The notes beneath the pieces are model-generated. The model was not told where the DNA came from and did not search any database. It worked only from the letters and a program-made list of their open reading frames with translations. From assembly GCF_004000435.1 (NCBI RefSeq), contig NZ_RBVZ01000003.1, positions 186,001 to 250,000 of the forward strand: a DNA stretch of 64,000 nt, given 5' to 3'. This DNA is from Alexandriicola marinus. GTDB taxonomy: Bacteria > Pseudomonadota > Alphaproteobacteria > Rhodobacterales > Rhodobacteraceae. The position numbers were made by a program, and so were the translations under genes. Of this stretch, positions 24,809-35,322 are shown in pieces; position 1 is the stretch's first letter; each line of letters starts with the position of its first letter.

Positions 24809-25474
24809 ATGCGCCGTCTGATTTTTCCCATCGTCCTTGGCCTTGTCGGTGTTGCGATCCTCGTGTCGCTCGGCAATTGGCAAATGCGGCGCCTCGCGTG
24901 GAAAGAGGGGATCCTCGCCGAGATCGACGCACGCATGGCCTCGGCCCCGGCCGATCTGCCCTTTGCCGATCTGACCGAAGAGACCCATGAATACCTGCCC
25001 GTCGCTATCACCGGCGCCTTCACCGGCGAGACGATCTATGTCCTGATCTCCCTTGACGGTGAGGGCCCCGGCTACCGTGTGATTGAGGCGTTCGAGACCG
25101 CGGGCGGCGACCGCATCCTTGCCGATCGCGGCTTCCTGCCCGACGAATCTCGCGGCGCTGACCTCTCGCCCGCGCCCGGCACATGGGAGGGCAACCTCTC
25201 ATGGCCGAACGAGGTCGACGGCTTCACGCCAGACCCCGAGGGCAATCTGTGGTTCGCCCGCGACCTGCCCGCCATGGCCGAGGCGCTGGGAACGCTGCCG
25301 GTGCTGGCCGTGCTGTCGGAGCAAACAGACCCGCAATTGACGCCGATGCCTATCGACACCGGCGGCATTCCCAACGATCACAGGGAATACGCGATTACCT
25401 GGTATCTTCTCGCATTGGTCTGGGCCGTCATGAGCGGCTATTACGGCTGGCGGGTTCTGCGCAGGAAGGACTGA
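24809..25474 (+). CDS. SURF1-family cytochrome oxidase biogenesis protein
   Basis: A 221-residue membrane protein with membrane segments at both ends (about 4-22 and 195-212) and a periplasmic domain between them. This is the SURF1 layout: LGNWQMRRLAWKEGIL near the start and HREYAITWYLLALVWAVMSGYYG at the end. SURF1 helps to insert heme A into subunit I. The start at 24809 was chosen because GGGGGG precedes it and the membrane segment starts at once; longer frames read into the coxC gene. thrC begins 4 bp later. Confidence 0.92.
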   Translation: MRRLIFPIVLGLVGVAILVSLGNWQMRRLAWKEGILAEIDARMASAPADLPFADLTEETHEYLPVAITGAFTGETIYVLISLDGEGPGYRVIEAFETAGGDRILADRGFLPDESRGADLSPAPGTWEGNLSWPNEVDGFTPDPEGNLWFARDLPAMAEALGTLPVLAVLSEQTDPQLTPMPIDTGGIPNDHREYAITWYLLALVWAVMSGYYGWRVLRRKD

Positions 25475-25478
25475 CACG

Positions 25479-26867
25479 ATGCGCTATATCTCGACCCGGG
25501 GCCGCGCGCCCGATCTCAGCTTCGAAGAGGCGATGCTGCGCGGGCTGGCCCCCGATGGCGGGCTCTATGTCCCCGACACCGTCCCGCAGATGTCGGCTGA
25601 CGAGATCGCGGCCCTCGCGGGCCTGAGCTATGAAGAAGCGGCCTTTCGGGTGATGCGCCCCTTCGTGGGCGACGCCTTCGATGACGCGACGCTGCGCCAG
25701 TTGATCGAGACCGCCTATGCGAGCTTTGGCCATGATGCACGCGCGCCGCTCGTGCAGCTGGGGCCGAACCATTTCCTGCTGGAATTGTTCCACGGCCCGA
25801 CGCTCGCGTTCAAGGATTTCGCGATGCAGCTGATCGGCCAGATGTTTCAGGCCTCGCTCGCGCGGTCCGGTGACCGGATCACCATCGTGGGCGCCACCTC
25901 GGGCGACACCGGATCTGCCGCGATCGAGGCGTTTCGTGGCCTGTCGAATGTGGATGTCTTCATCCTTTATCCCCATGGCCGGGTGTCGGAGGTGCAGCGC
26001 CGCCAGATGACGACGCCTGTCGAAGACAATGTGCACGCCCTCGCGCTGGATGGTGATTTCGATGATTGTCAGGCCGCGCTGAAAGACATGTTCAACGACC
26101 ACGCCTTCCGCGACGAGGTCGGGCTGACGGCTGTCAATTCGATCAATTGGGCGAGGGTTCTGGCGCAGGTCGTCTATTTCTTCACCTCCGCGGTCAGCCT
26201 TGGCGCGCCTCACCGCGAGGTCAGCTTTACCGTGCCCACAGGCAATTTCGGCGATATCTTCGCAGGCTATATCGCCAAACGGATGGGCCTTCCGATTGCC
26301 GATCTGGTGATCGCCACGAACCAGAACGACATCCTGCACCGGACGCTCGTCACCGGCGAACAGGTCAAGACCAGCGTGACCCCCTCGATCAGCCCCTCGA
26401 TGGATATTCAGGTCTCGTCGAATTTCGAACGCGTCCTGTTCGATGCCTATGGCCGCGACGGCGCGCTGACGGCCAGCCAGATGGCTGACCTCAAGGACAA
26501 GGGCGGCTTTTCGGTGGGGCAGGGTGCGCTGGAGTTCCTGCGCGAACATTTCCGCTCGGGCCGCGCCTCCGAAGAGGAGACGAGTGCGACCATCACCGGC
26601 GCGCTGGCCAGCACGGGCGAACTTCTCTGCCCGCATTCCGCCGTCGGCGTCCATGTGGCCGAGGCGCATCTGGGGGCCGTGCCAATGATCACGCTGGCCA
26701 CCGCACATCCGGCGAAATTCCCCGACGCGGTCGAGGCGGCATCGGGCATTCGTCCGCCCCTTCCCTCTGCCATGTCGGATCTGTATGAGCGACCCGAACG
26801 GGTCACCCAGGTGCCCAACGCCCTTGCCGACCTTCAGAAACTTGTCAGGGATCGAAGATCACATTGA
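25479..26867 (+). CDS. thrC: Threonine synthase
   Basis: A 462-residue PLP enzyme that converts O-phosphohomoserine to threonine. The PLP lysine is K112 in LAFKDFAMQL, and IVGATSGDTGSAAIEAFRG and VPTGNFGDIFAGYIAKRMGLP form the phosphate- and substrate-binding sites. The length and N-terminal MRYISTRG fit the yeast/proteobacterial type. Its TGA stop overlaps the TTG start of the M16 peptidase gene (TTGA). A thrC placed after surf1 and before an M16 peptidase is conserved in Rhodobacteraceae. Confidence 0.97.
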   Translation: MRYISTRGRAPDLSFEEAMLRGLAPDGGLYVPDTVPQMSADEIAALAGLSYEEAAFRVMRPFVGDAFDDATLRQLIETAYASFGHDARAPLVQLGPNHFLLELFHGPTLAFKDFAMQLIGQMFQASLARSGDRITIVGATSGDTGSAAIEAFRGLSNVDVFILYPHGRVSEVQRRQMTTPVEDNVHALALDGDFDDCQAALKDMFNDHAFRDEVGLTAVNSINWARVLAQVVYFFTSAVSLGAPHREVSFTVPTGNFGDIFAGYIAKRMGLPIADLVIATNQNDILHRTLVTGEQVKTSVTPSISPSMDIQVSSNFERVLFDAYGRDGALTASQMADLKDKGGFSVGQGALEFLREHFRSGRASEEETSATITGALASTGELLCPHSAVGVHVAEAHLGAVPMITLATAHPAKFPDAVEAASGIRPPLPSAMSDLYERPERVTQVPNALADLQKLVRDRRSH

Positions 26868-28129
26868 CCGTCCAGACCCACACACTCAGCAACGGCCTCC
26901 GCATCGTCACCGAGAACATGCCGGGCCTGAAATCCGCCTCCGTCGGTATCTGGATCATGGCGGGCGGGCGCCACGAACGGGTCGAACAGAACGGTATCGC
27001 GCATTTCCTCGAACACATGGCCTTCAAGGGCACGACCCGGCGCACCGCGCTGAGGATCGCCGAAGAGATCGAGGATGTGGGCGGCTATATCAACGCCTAT
27101 ACCAGCCGCGAAATGACGGCCTATTACGCCCGCGTTCTGGAAGACGACGTGCCGCTGGCCATCGACGTGATTGCCGATATCCTGCTTGATCCGCTGTTCG
27201 AACAGGCCGAGATCGACGTTGAACGCGGCGTGATCCTGCAAGAGATCGGACAGGCGCTCGATACGCCCGATGACATCGTTTTCGACTGGCTGCAGGAAGT
27301 GGCCTACCCCGATCAGCCGCTGGGCCGCACCATTCTGGGCCCGACGGAACGGGTGCGCGGCTTCGGCCGCGACGATCTGGCGGGTTTCGTCGGCGAACAT
27401 TACGGGCCCGACCGGATGATCCTGTCGGCCGCCGGTGCCGTAGATCACGACGCCATCTGCGCACTGGTCGAACGGCTCTTCGGCCATCTCCCCCCGGCCC
27501 GCGCCGCCGAGGCGCCGGTACCGGCCCGCTTTGTCGGCGGCGAACGGCGCGAGTTGAAACAGCTTGAACAGGTGCATTTCGCGCTTGCCCTCGAGGGGCC
27601 GGATTACCGCGACCCCGCGATCTATACCGCGCAGGTCTTTGCCAATGCGCTGGGTGGCGGCATGTCTTCGCGCCTGTTTCAGGAAATCCGCGAGAACCGG
27701 GGCCTGTGCTACACCATCTTTGCGCAGGCCGGCGCCTATGCCGACAGCGGCATGATGACCATCTATGCCGGGACCTCCGCCGAACAGATCGACGAGCTGG
27801 CCAACCTGACCATCGACGAGATGCGCCGCAGCGCCGAAGACATGTCCGAAGCGGAGGTCGCCCGCGCGCGGACCCAGATGAAGGCCGGCATGCTCATGGG
27901 GCTTGAGAGCCCGTCGAACCGGGCCGAACGGCTGGCGCGAATGCTGTCGATCTGGGGTTATGTCCCCAGCGTCGAGGATACGGTCGAACGGATCGATGCG
28001 GTCGGCCTCGAGGATGTCCGCCGCTTCGGTGCGGCGACTGCAACCGGTGCCGGCGCGGCGCTTGCCCTTTACGGGCCGGCCGAGCGGGCACCGACCCTGT
28101 CCCGGTTGCGGGACAGGCTTGCCGCGTAA
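26864..28129 (+). CDS. M16 family zinc peptidase (mitochondrial processing peptidase-like)
   Basis: A 421-residue peptidase with the inverted zinc motif HFLEH (H47, E50, H51) and a downstream glutamate in the EIDVERGVILQEI region as third ligand. The second half has the inactive M16 fold with GGGMSSRLFQEIRENRGLCY. These bacterial relatives of the mitochondrial processing peptidase degrade or process peptides. The start is the TTG overlapping the thrC stop; the next methionine (residue 19) would remove the first beta strand (VQTHTLSNGLRIV) that the family always has, so TTG is well supported. Confidence 0.93.
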   Translation: MTVQTHTLSNGLRIVTENMPGLKSASVGIWIMAGGRHERVEQNGIAHFLEHMAFKGTTRRTALRIAEEIEDVGGYINAYTSREMTAYYARVLEDDVPLAIDVIADILLDPLFEQAEIDVERGVILQEIGQALDTPDDIVFDWLQEVAYPDQPLGRTILGPTERVRGFGRDDLAGFVGEHYGPDRMILSAAGAVDHDAICALVERLFGHLPPARAAEAPVPARFVGGERRELKQLEQVHFALALEGPDYRDPAIYTAQVFANALGGGMSSRLFQEIRENRGLCYTIFAQAGAYADSGMMTIYAGTSAEQIDELANLTIDEMRRSAEDMSEAEVARARTQMKAGMLMGLESPSNRAERLARMLSIWGYVPSVEDTVERIDAVGLEDVRRFGAATATGAGAALALYGPAERAPTLSRLRDRLAA

Positions 28130-28713
28130 TGCTCGGGTCGCGCCGGAAACTCCGGCTCGATACCGAACGGCTCGTCCTGCGGCCCCCCGAACATGGTGAC
28201 TTCCGCCCTTGGGCGGACTTGCGCCGCGACAGCCGGGCGTTCCTCAAGCCGTGGGAGCCGACATGGGCGGCCGATCACCTCAGCCGCAAAAGCTTTTCCA
28301 ACCGGGTCTATTGGGCGCAGAAATCGATCGGCAACGGCTCTGCGCTGCCGCTGTTCCTGATCCGGCGCGAGGATGACATGCTTCTGGGTGCGATCACCCT
28401 CGACAATATCCGGCGCGGCCCGGCGCAGGCCGGAACGACCGGTTACTGGATCGGCGAGCCTTTCGCCCGGCAGGGCTACATGCGCGAGGCGATTTCGGCG
28501 CTTGTACACCATGCCTTTACCGTGCTGGATCTGAGCCGGATCGAGGCCGGTTGCCTGCCCGAGAACACGCCCTCTCGTCGACTGCTGGAATCCTGCGGCT
28601 ACAAATACGAAGGCGTGGCGCAAAGCTATCTCCAGATCGACGGTCGCTGGCGCAACCACGTCCTTTACGCCAATTTGCGCTACGACCGGCGGGGCCGGAC
28701 CGAAACAGGCTGA
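28129..28713 (+). CDS. GNAT acetyltransferase, RimJ/RimL type
   Basis: A 194-residue acetyltransferase. The N-terminus LRLDTERLVLRPPEHGDF and the acetyl-CoA loop TTGYWIGEPFARQGYMREAI are characteristic of the RimJ/RimL branch that acetylates N-termini of ribosomal proteins and other substrates. Its ATG overlaps the stop codon of the M16 peptidase gene (TAATG), so it ends the cta-thrC transcription unit. The actual substrate is unknown. Confidence 0.9.
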   Translation: MLGSRRKLRLDTERLVLRPPEHGDFRPWADLRRDSRAFLKPWEPTWAADHLSRKSFSNRVYWAQKSIGNGSALPLFLIRREDDMLLGAITLDNIRRGPAQAGTTGYWIGEPFARQGYMREAISALVHHAFTVLDLSRIEAGCLPENTPSRRLLESCGYKYEGVAQSYLQIDGRWRNHVLYANLRYDRRGRTETG

Positions 28714-28803
28714 CCGGCCACCCCAACAACAGGCTCTGCACAGCGGAAGACGATGGGTCAGAAAGTTCTGGCCCGGGGTGTGCGTCGGACTATTCTCTTT
28801 GTC

Positions 28804-29625
28804 ATGTTCAGATTCGCTGCCTTGTTCCTTGCCCTCGGTGTCGCGCTTCCTGCGCAGGCGCAGCTTCGCCAACCAAGCCATTGCATCGCGGTTGCAGAGG
28901 GTCCTGAGCGGGTGATGACCGCCTCGTTCCGTGACCCGGTGCCCGAGAATTCGGTGCGCATCCGCTATGTGGATCACGCGATGTTCCTGCTGCAGACCCC
29001 GGGCGGACTGTCGGCCATGACGGATTTCACCGGCTGGTTCGGGAACGTGGATTTCATCCCCGATGTCGTCACGATGAACAACGCGCATTCCACACATTGG
29101 ACTTCTGCCCCCGATCCGGCGATTCCTCATGTTCTGGAAGGATGGACCCGGGACGGACAAGCGGCCGAGCATTACCTTGATCTGGGCGAGATGCTGGTGC
29201 GCAACGTACCCACTGATGTTTTGCCGCGCGGCATGGGGGGCGTCCCCCGCGTCGATGGCAATTCGATCTTCGTCTTCGAGGTGGCTGGCCTCTGCATCGG
29301 CCACCTGGGCCACCTGCACCACGAACCGACGCCCGAGGATTACGCGATGCTGGGGCGGATGGATGTGGTGATGGTGGCCGTGGATGGCGGGCTCACCCTC
29401 GATATCGGGACGGTCCTGTCGGTGATGGAGCGGCTTCGGTCCAGCGTCGTGATCCCGATGCATTGGTTCGGACGCTCGACACTGGACCTGTTCCTCGTTG
29501 GCATGGAAGAGGCGGGCTATGATGTCGAGCGGACGGGGCAGAGCGACCTGACCGTGTCCCTTCGCGATCTGCCCGACAGGCCCACCGTGATGGTGCTGGA
29601 GCCGCAGATCCTGACCGAGCCGTGA
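28804..29625 (+). CDS. Exported metallo-beta-lactamase fold hydrolase
   Basis: A 273-residue protein with a signal peptide (MFRFAALFLALGVALPAQAQ). It resembles the UlaG-like MBL branch: RIRYVDHAMFLLQTPGGLSAMTD, VVTMNNAHSTHWTS (degenerate HxHxDH region), ICIGHLGHLHHEPTP-like GHLGHLHHE and VVIPMHWFG near the end supply possible metal ligands. The canonical HxHxDH is changed to NNAHSTH, so activity is uncertain. The start at 28804 was chosen because it gives a normal signal peptide; an ATG at 28753 would add 17 residues before it. It is convergent with the cytochrome b561 gene, one base between stops. Confidence 0.8.
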   Translation: MFRFAALFLALGVALPAQAQLRQPSHCIAVAEGPERVMTASFRDPVPENSVRIRYVDHAMFLLQTPGGLSAMTDFTGWFGNVDFIPDVVTMNNAHSTHWTSAPDPAIPHVLEGWTRDGQAAEHYLDLGEMLVRNVPTDVLPRGMGGVPRVDGNSIFVFEVAGLCIGHLGHLHHEPTPEDYAMLGRMDVVMVAVDGGLTLDIGTVLSVMERLRSSVVIPMHWFGRSTLDLFLVGMEEAGYDVERTGQSDLTVSLRDLPDRPTVMVLEPQILTEP

Positions 29626-29626
29626 C

Positions 29627-30175
29627 CTAGCGCCCCCGCACGATCCGGCGCAGTGTTGCATCGCGGTGCAGAACGACATGCGACAGAGCGCCCGCCAAGT
29701 GCAGCAGGATCAGCGCGAAAAGGGCCTTCGTGAGAACGGAATGAGCGGTAAAGCCCGCAGTGTCCCAGAATTCGGTTGCGGGCGCGATCGCGGGCAGGGT
29801 GATCTGTCCAAAGATCACCGTGGGAATACCCGTGCCCGACGATCCGACCCAGCCCGACAGCGGCACCAGAACCATCAGCAGATACAACAGCCGGTGCGAC
29901 CAGGCCGCGGCCCTGACCTGCCAGCCCGGGATGCCGGCGCTGATCGCCACGGGCGGCGGGCTGAACCGGTGCCAGGCCAGCCGTATCAGCACCAAAACCA
30001 AAAGCGTGATCCCCACGCTCTTGTGCGCGCCATACATCCACAGCGTGTCGAAGCTGGGCTCGATCCGGGCGAGGTAGCTGCCGAAGGCCAAGGCACCAAT
30101 CAGACCCAGCGCCATCAGCCAGTGAATGCCTCGGCTGACCCAGCCGAAACTGTCGGGACCGTTGCGCGCCGCCAT
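29627..30175 (-). CDS. Cytochrome b561 family protein
   Basis: A 182-residue membrane protein with four hydrophobic segments and histidines in the helices that would bind two b hemes (for example GIHWLMALGL, MYGAHKSVGI, HSVLTKALFALILLHLAGALSHV). These diheme cytochromes pass electrons between quinones and periplasmic partners. The start overlaps the stop of the YceI gene by four bases (ATGA), an association of b561 with YceI that is common, since YceI proteins bind isoprenoids. Confidence 0.92.
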   Translation of the reverse strand: MAARNGPDSFGWVSRGIHWLMALGLIGALAFGSYLARIEPSFDTLWMYGAHKSVGITLLVLVLIRLAWHRFSPPPVAISAGIPGWQVRAAAWSHRLLYLLMVLVPLSGWVGSSGTGIPTVIFGQITLPAIAPATEFWDTAGFTAHSVLTKALFALILLHLAGALSHVVLHRDATLRRIVRGR

Positions 30176-30741
30176 CAGCCCCCCTCGGCGATGGTGGCCG
30201 TGATATCAAGCGTGACCGTATCGCCCACGAGGTCGGACCAGCCATCCGCCCCGAATGCCGACCGGCTCAGCGATCCGCTGATCAGGACGGTAAGACGCGA
30301 CAGATCCCCAGCATCGCTCCCCGGGGCGCGATAGATCTGCGCCGTAATCGTCTCGGGCCGCGTCACGCCGCGCACCGTCAGATCGCCCTCGATCGTGGCT
30401 GTTCCTGGGCCCGTCCGGGTGAAGCTGCGGCTGCGAAAGCTGATCAGCGGGTGGGCTGCCGTATCCAGAACCCGTGGGCCACGCATCGCCTCTGTCGCGA
30501 AGGGGAACCCGGCCTCCGCCCGCGACGCGTCGACGGCGACCGTGACCCGGGACTGCGACACGTCTTCGAAATCGATCGTCAGGTCCGCCTGGGCGATTTC
30601 CATGGTGCCGGTGAAGGTGTCTTCGCCGAACTGCCACGAAAAACCGACCTCCGAGGCCCGTTCGTCAAGGGTATAGTCACGAGGCGCGGCCGAGAGCGCC
30701 GGCGCGAGGGCCATGGCGGCCAGAAACAGGATCACACGCAT
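30175..30741 (-). CDS. YceI family periplasmic protein
   Basis: A 188-residue protein with a signal peptide (MRVILFLAAMALAPALSAA) and a YceI lipocalin-like domain (YTLDERASEVGFSWQF at the start, SFTRTGPGTATIEGDLTVRGVTRPETI in the core). The family binds polyisoprenoid chains in the periplasm. The start was chosen at 30741 because AGGAGGT lies eight bases before it; the frame is open far upstream but without a signal. It is coupled to the cytochrome b561 gene and is divergent from the FAD oxidase gene. Confidence 0.93.
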   Translation of the reverse strand: MRVILFLAAMALAPALSAAPRDYTLDERASEVGFSWQFGEDTFTGTMEIAQADLTIDFEDVSQSRVTVAVDASRAEAGFPFATEAMRGPRVLDTAAHPLISFRSRSFTRTGPGTATIEGDLTVRGVTRPETITAQIYRAPGSDAGDLSRLTVLISGSLSRSAFGADGWSDLVGDTVTLDITATIAEGG

Positions 30742-30864
30742 GAACGAACACCTCCTGCTGCAACCATAGACCAGCAAACGGGCGGCCCCCAGACAAGATT
30801 GCGTGCGCCCGGCTTGCCGCCATCGCGGCGGCATGGTGTAGAAGGGGCCGGAGGTGCGCCACAC

Positions 30865-32271
30865 ATGCTCAATCCCGCGACTGAAGAGACCCTTGCCGCC
30901 CTGCGCGCGACCTGCCCCGATCTGGTGATCCGGGAGGAGAGTGCCGCCTATCTCGAAGAACCGCGTGGCCGCTGGGCTGGGAAGGGCATCGTGCTCGCGC
31001 CCGGAACCACGGCCGAGGTTGCGCAGATCATGACCTACGCCCATGCCAACCGGATCGGCGTCGTGCCCTATGGCGGGGGCACCGGTCTGGTCGGCGGTCA
31101 GATCATGACGGACGGGCCCGCGCCCCTGATCCTGTCGCTTGAGCGGATGAACCGGGTGCGCGAAGTTCATGCCGACGAGAACGTCCTGGTGGCCGACGGA
31201 GGCACGATCCTTGCCGATATCCAGAAGGCCGCTGAAGGGGCGGGACGGCTGTTTCCGCTGTCGCTTGCGTCCGAGGGGTCCGCCCGGATCGGGGGGCTTC
31301 TGGCCACCAATGCGGGCGGGGTGAACGTGCTGCGCTATGGCAATGCGCGGGCGCAATGCCTCGGGCTGGAAGTGGTCACCGCCGAGGGTGAGGTCTGGTC
31401 GGGGCTGAGCCGGCTGAGAAAGGACAACACCGGCTATGACCTGCGCGATCTGTTCATCGGCTCTGAAGGGACGCTGGGCATCATCACCGCGGCCTCGCTG
31501 CGCATGATGCCGCGCCCGCGCGAGATGGGCGCTGCGGTCTTTGCCGTGGCCAGCCCCGAGGCCGCGATCCGGCTCTTGTCGCTCGCGCAGGAGCGGCTGG
31601 GCGAAACCGTCTCGGCTTTCGAGTTGATGGGGCGGCAGGGCCCGGATTTCCTGAACGAGGTCGGCCCCGAGACGCGGATGCCACTTGATCCGATGCCGGA
31701 CTGGACGGTCCTGATCGACGTGGGCCTGTCAGGCGAAGGCCGCGCCGAAGAGGCGCTTGCGGCCCTCTTCGAGGCGGCGCTCGAGGCCGGGCTGGTCACC
31801 AATGGCGTGCTGGCCAGCTCCGAGGCGCAGAGAGCCGAATTCTGGGCCCTGCGCGAAAATATCCCGGCGGCGAACCGCAGAATCGGCGCGGTCAGTTCCC
31901 ATGACATTTCGGTGCCGGTGGGCGCGATCCCGGAATTCATCGCGAAGGGCGCGCCTGCGATCGCTGCCATCGGCCAATTCCGGATCAACTGCTTTGGCCA
32001 CGTGGGCGACGGAAACCTGCACTACAACGTCTTTCCCGTGCCCGGAAAAACCCGCGCCGATCACGAGGGAGACCGCGACGCGATCAAGCGGGCGGTGCAC
32101 GACCTGACACATTCACTGGGCGGGTCTGTCAGCGCCGAACACGGGATCGGACGGCTCAAGACCGGCGATCTGCGGCGCTATGGCGATCCGGTCAAGCTGG
32201 CGCTGATGCGGCGGATCAAGACGGCGCTCGATCCGCATGGCATCCTCAATCCGGGCGCGGTGCTCGATTAG
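30865..32271 (+). CDS. FAD-linked oxidase, GlcD/D-lactate dehydrogenase type
   Basis: A 468-residue flavoprotein of the FAD_binding_4 family. The PP-loop [13 protein letters not shown] and [17 protein letters not shown] bind FAD, and the C-terminal FAD-oxidase domain has [15 protein letters not shown] and [14 protein letters not shown]. Members oxidise D-2-hydroxyacids such as D-lactate, glycolate or 2-hydroxyglutarate; sequence alone does not decide the substrate. GGAGG at 30851-30855 lies before the ATG at 30865. Its stop codon overlaps the convergent apt stop. Confidence 0.92.
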   Translation: MLNPATEETLAALRATCPDLVIREESAAYLEEPRGRWAGKGIVLAPGTTAEVAQIMTYAHANRIGVVPYGGGTGLVGGQIMTDGPAPLILSLERMNRVREVHADENVLVADGGTILADIQKAAEGAGRLFPLSLASEGSARIGGLLATNAGGVNVLRYGNARAQCLGLEVVTAEGEVWSGLSRLRKDNTGYDLRDLFIGSEGTLGIITAASLRMMPRPREMGAAVFAVASPEAAIRLLSLAQERLGETVSAFELMGRQGPDFLNEVGPETRMPLDPMPDWTVLIDVGLSGEGRAEEALAALFEAALEAGLVTNGVLASSEAQRAEFWALRENIPAANRRIGAVSSHDISVPVGAIPEFIAKGAPAIAAIGQFRINCFGHVGDGNLHYNVFPVPGKTRADHEGDRDAIKRAVHDLTHSLGGSVSAEHGIGRLKTGDLRRYGDPVKLALMRRIKTALDPHGILNPGAVLD

Positions 32272-32798
32272 TCGCCCTCGAATTCGCACAGGGCGTGCAC
32301 CTCCATGCCCAGCGCCTCGAGCCGCTTGCGGCCGCCCAGATCGGGCAGATCGATCACGAAGGCGCAGCCCACCACTTGCGCGCCCAGACGTTCGATCAGC
32401 CGGATGCCGGCCTCGGCGGTGCCGCCGGTGGCCAGAAGGTCATCGACCAGCAGGACCTTCTGTCCCGGTGCGAAGGCATCGTCATGGATCTCCATCACGG
32501 CCTCGCCATATTCCAGCTGATAGGCCTGTTCGATCGTGGCGCCGGGCAATTTCCCTTTCTTGCGGATGGGAACGAAGCCCACCGAAAGCTGGTGCGCGAT
32601 CGCACCACCGAGGATGAAGCCCCGCGCCTCGAGACCCGCGACGCAGTCGATCTCTGTCCCCGCATAAGGGTGCAGAAGCTGATCGACCGCGATCCGGAAG
32701 CCGCGCGTATCCGAAAACAGCGTCGTGACATCCCGGAACATGATCCCTTCATGCGGGAAATCGGGGATGGTGCGGATGTAATCCTTCACGTTCTTCAT
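32268..32798 (-). CDS. apt: Adenine phosphoribosyltransferase
   Basis: A 176-residue enzyme that makes AMP from adenine and PRPP. The PRPP-binding motif [20 protein letters not shown] and the start [23 protein letters not shown] are diagnostic. It lies downstream of the DUF2927 gene and mtnP on the same strand; MtnP releases adenine from methylthioadenosine, and Apt salvages it, so the three may be co-transcribed. The gene overlaps the convergent FAD oxidase gene at the stop codons. Confidence 0.96.
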   Translation of the reverse strand: MKNVKDYIRTIPDFPHEGIMFRDVTTLFSDTRGFRIAVDQLLHPYAGTEIDCVAGLEARGFILGGAIAHQLSVGFVPIRKKGKLPGATIEQAYQLEYGEAVMEIHDDAFAPGQKVLLVDDLLATGGTAEAGIRLIERLGAQVVGCAFVIDLPDLGGRKRLEALGMEVHALCEFEGD

Positions 32799-32811
32799 TT
32801 GGGCTCCGGTG

Positions 32812-33491
32812 TCATGAATGGGGGTAGTGGCGCAGGATCGCCATCCGGTCCTGCGGGCCGTGCTTGCGCACGAGGTTGCTGTCCTCGGAAAAGACCGAGG
32901 TCGTCTCGTAATAGGGATTGCGGATATCGGTCATCAGGCCAAGCGACTGGGTGACCTCTTCCAGCAGGACGGGATAGGCGTTCGACAGCGGGATATCGGC
33001 GGCCATGGCGATGGTTGCGTCGGTGATATGCTTGCTGGCGTCCCAGCTGATGTGAACGAGGGCCGCGCCAATCACGAAGCCATCCATTTCGTAGTTTCCT
33101 GTTCCGCTGATCGGCTCGCCCTCGCGAGAGGAAATAAGGTGGATCGTGATATCCTGCCGCTCGGGATCGTCCTCGGCGATCAGGTGAAGATCGGCGCCGA
33201 TCCGGTTGATCGAGCCGATGGCAAGACCAAGCCCATAGTATAGCTGGTCGCGCAGCACCGCCGGGTAGCCGCTCGACACCGGCGCGAAACCGATGCGCAG
33301 GGCTTGTGCGGCCTCGGGTGCCCAGCGGACGAAATCCTCGCGGCAGGGTTTGCCCGGCGGGGCACGGCACGCCACGAGCCTGTAGAAATCGTCGTCGGAT
33401 AGCGGCCCGTCGCAGGCCACGAAATCCGCGTCCTGTGCAAAGGCGGCCGGGGCAGAAAGGCACGCCAGAAGGGCTGCGATCCGCGCAGGCC

Positions 33492-33495
<4 letters not shown>
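32812..33495 (-). CDS. DUF2927 family exported protein
   Basis: A 227-residue protein with a signal peptide ([22 protein letters not shown]). The C-terminal half has a metalloprotease-like [29 protein letters not shown] stretch, the core of DUF2927, where EEVTQxxGL occupies the position of a zincin helix but lacks a full HExxH motif. No function is known for the family. It overlaps the end of mtnP by four bases (33492-33495, ATGA) and lies 13 bp before apt. Confidence 0.85.
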
Positions 33496-34367
<872 letters not shown>

Positions 34368-34642
34368 TTCATCCTCCGATTGAGCGGACCTTTCGCCCAG
34401 ATTACGGGAACAGACGCGAATGGGAAGCCGGGTCTCACCTTTTTGCGCCGGTCCGTGCCGGAACCGCTGCAAAGTTGGGCAGCTGGGTCGCGCCGGGGCC
34501 GGCAGGCTTGCCATGGCCCGCGGTCGTGCAACGCTTTCACGCATGCAGATCAGTTTGGAGCAGAGGGTGAGGAGGCGTCGGCTCACCTCAAACCCATTGC
34601 TTCGCAACGACTTTTCAGAAGATGCGCGGCGTCGTCGCGCGA

Positions 34643-35248
34643 TCAATCGTCAGGGCGTTTGAGGGAAAAAACCTCCGTGATGCGGGCATAATCGCGATAG
34701 CCCAACCGGGAAAGCGGCTGGAACGTCGTGATGTCGAAGATGCCGTCCACGATGCAATCGTCCCGCAGGTGCAGGCCTGTCACCTCGCCGAAGACGGCGA
34801 AATTCGCCTCGCCCGGCAATTGCACGATCTGTGTCAGCTTGCATTCCAGCGCGCCGGGTGTGCCCGCCACGCGGGGGCAATCGATCGTCCGGCATTGCTC
34901 TTTTTCGAGGCCCGCATGAAGGAATTCATCCTCCCCCGCAGGCAGGGAGGCCGAACTGGCATTCATCGCGTCGCGCATCGCGTATTCGACGATATTGACG
35001 CAAAAGACGCCGGTTTCCCTGATCTGGGAGACGCTGTCCTTGGTGCCATCACGATCGGGCTTGGCCGAGGTCGAGGAAAACATCACCTGCGGCGGCACAT
35101 AGGCCACCGCGTTGAAGAAAGAATAGGGCGCGAGGTTATCGCGCCCGTCTGCGCCGCGGGTCGAAATCCAGCCGATGGGCCGTGGCGTGACCATGGCGTT
35201 GAACGGGTTGTGTGGCAGGCCATGGCCATCTTCGGGGCGGTAGAACAT
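34643..35248 (-). CDS. Flavin reductase-like FMN-binding protein
   Basis: A 201-residue protein of the flavin_reduct/DIM6-NTAB family. HNPFNAMVTPRPIGWISTRGADG binds FMN, NLAPYSFFNAVAYVPPQVMFSS is a family hallmark, and FCVNIVEYAMRDAMNASSASL follows. Members reduce FMN with NAD(P)H or act as oxygenase partners. The ATG at 35248 was preferred to a GTG eight codons earlier because the family starts close to FYRPEDGH. It is divergent from an acetyltransferase gene. Confidence 0.9.
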   Translation of the reverse strand: MFYRPEDGHGLPHNPFNAMVTPRPIGWISTRGADGRDNLAPYSFFNAVAYVPPQVMFSSTSAKPDRDGTKDSVSQIRETGVFCVNIVEYAMRDAMNASSASLPAGEDEFLHAGLEKEQCRTIDCPRVAGTPGALECKLTQIVQLPGEANFAVFGEVTGLHLRDDCIVDGIFDITTFQPLSRLGYRDYARITEVFSLKRPDD

Positions 35249-35322
35249 CAGCAATTTCCCTTGTTTGCCCACGACCTAGCGCCATGATAGGCCGAAGGCC
35301 AGAGCGCGGCGGAGGGAAGGGC

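Noticed and set aside
23190-24932. 580-codon minus-strand open frame over ctaG and coxC
   Set aside because: Antisense to two well-recognised oxidase genes and spanning their boundaries.
28069-29679. 536-codon minus-strand open frame across three plus-strand genes
   Set aside because: It crosses the ends of the M16 peptidase, acetyltransferase and MBL genes, so it cannot be a real gene.
34420-34662. Short plus-strand frame of about 80 codons between mtnP and the flavin reductase gene
   Set aside because: Arg-rich composition, no ribosome binding site, and it overlaps the end of the flavin reductase gene; no support for coding.
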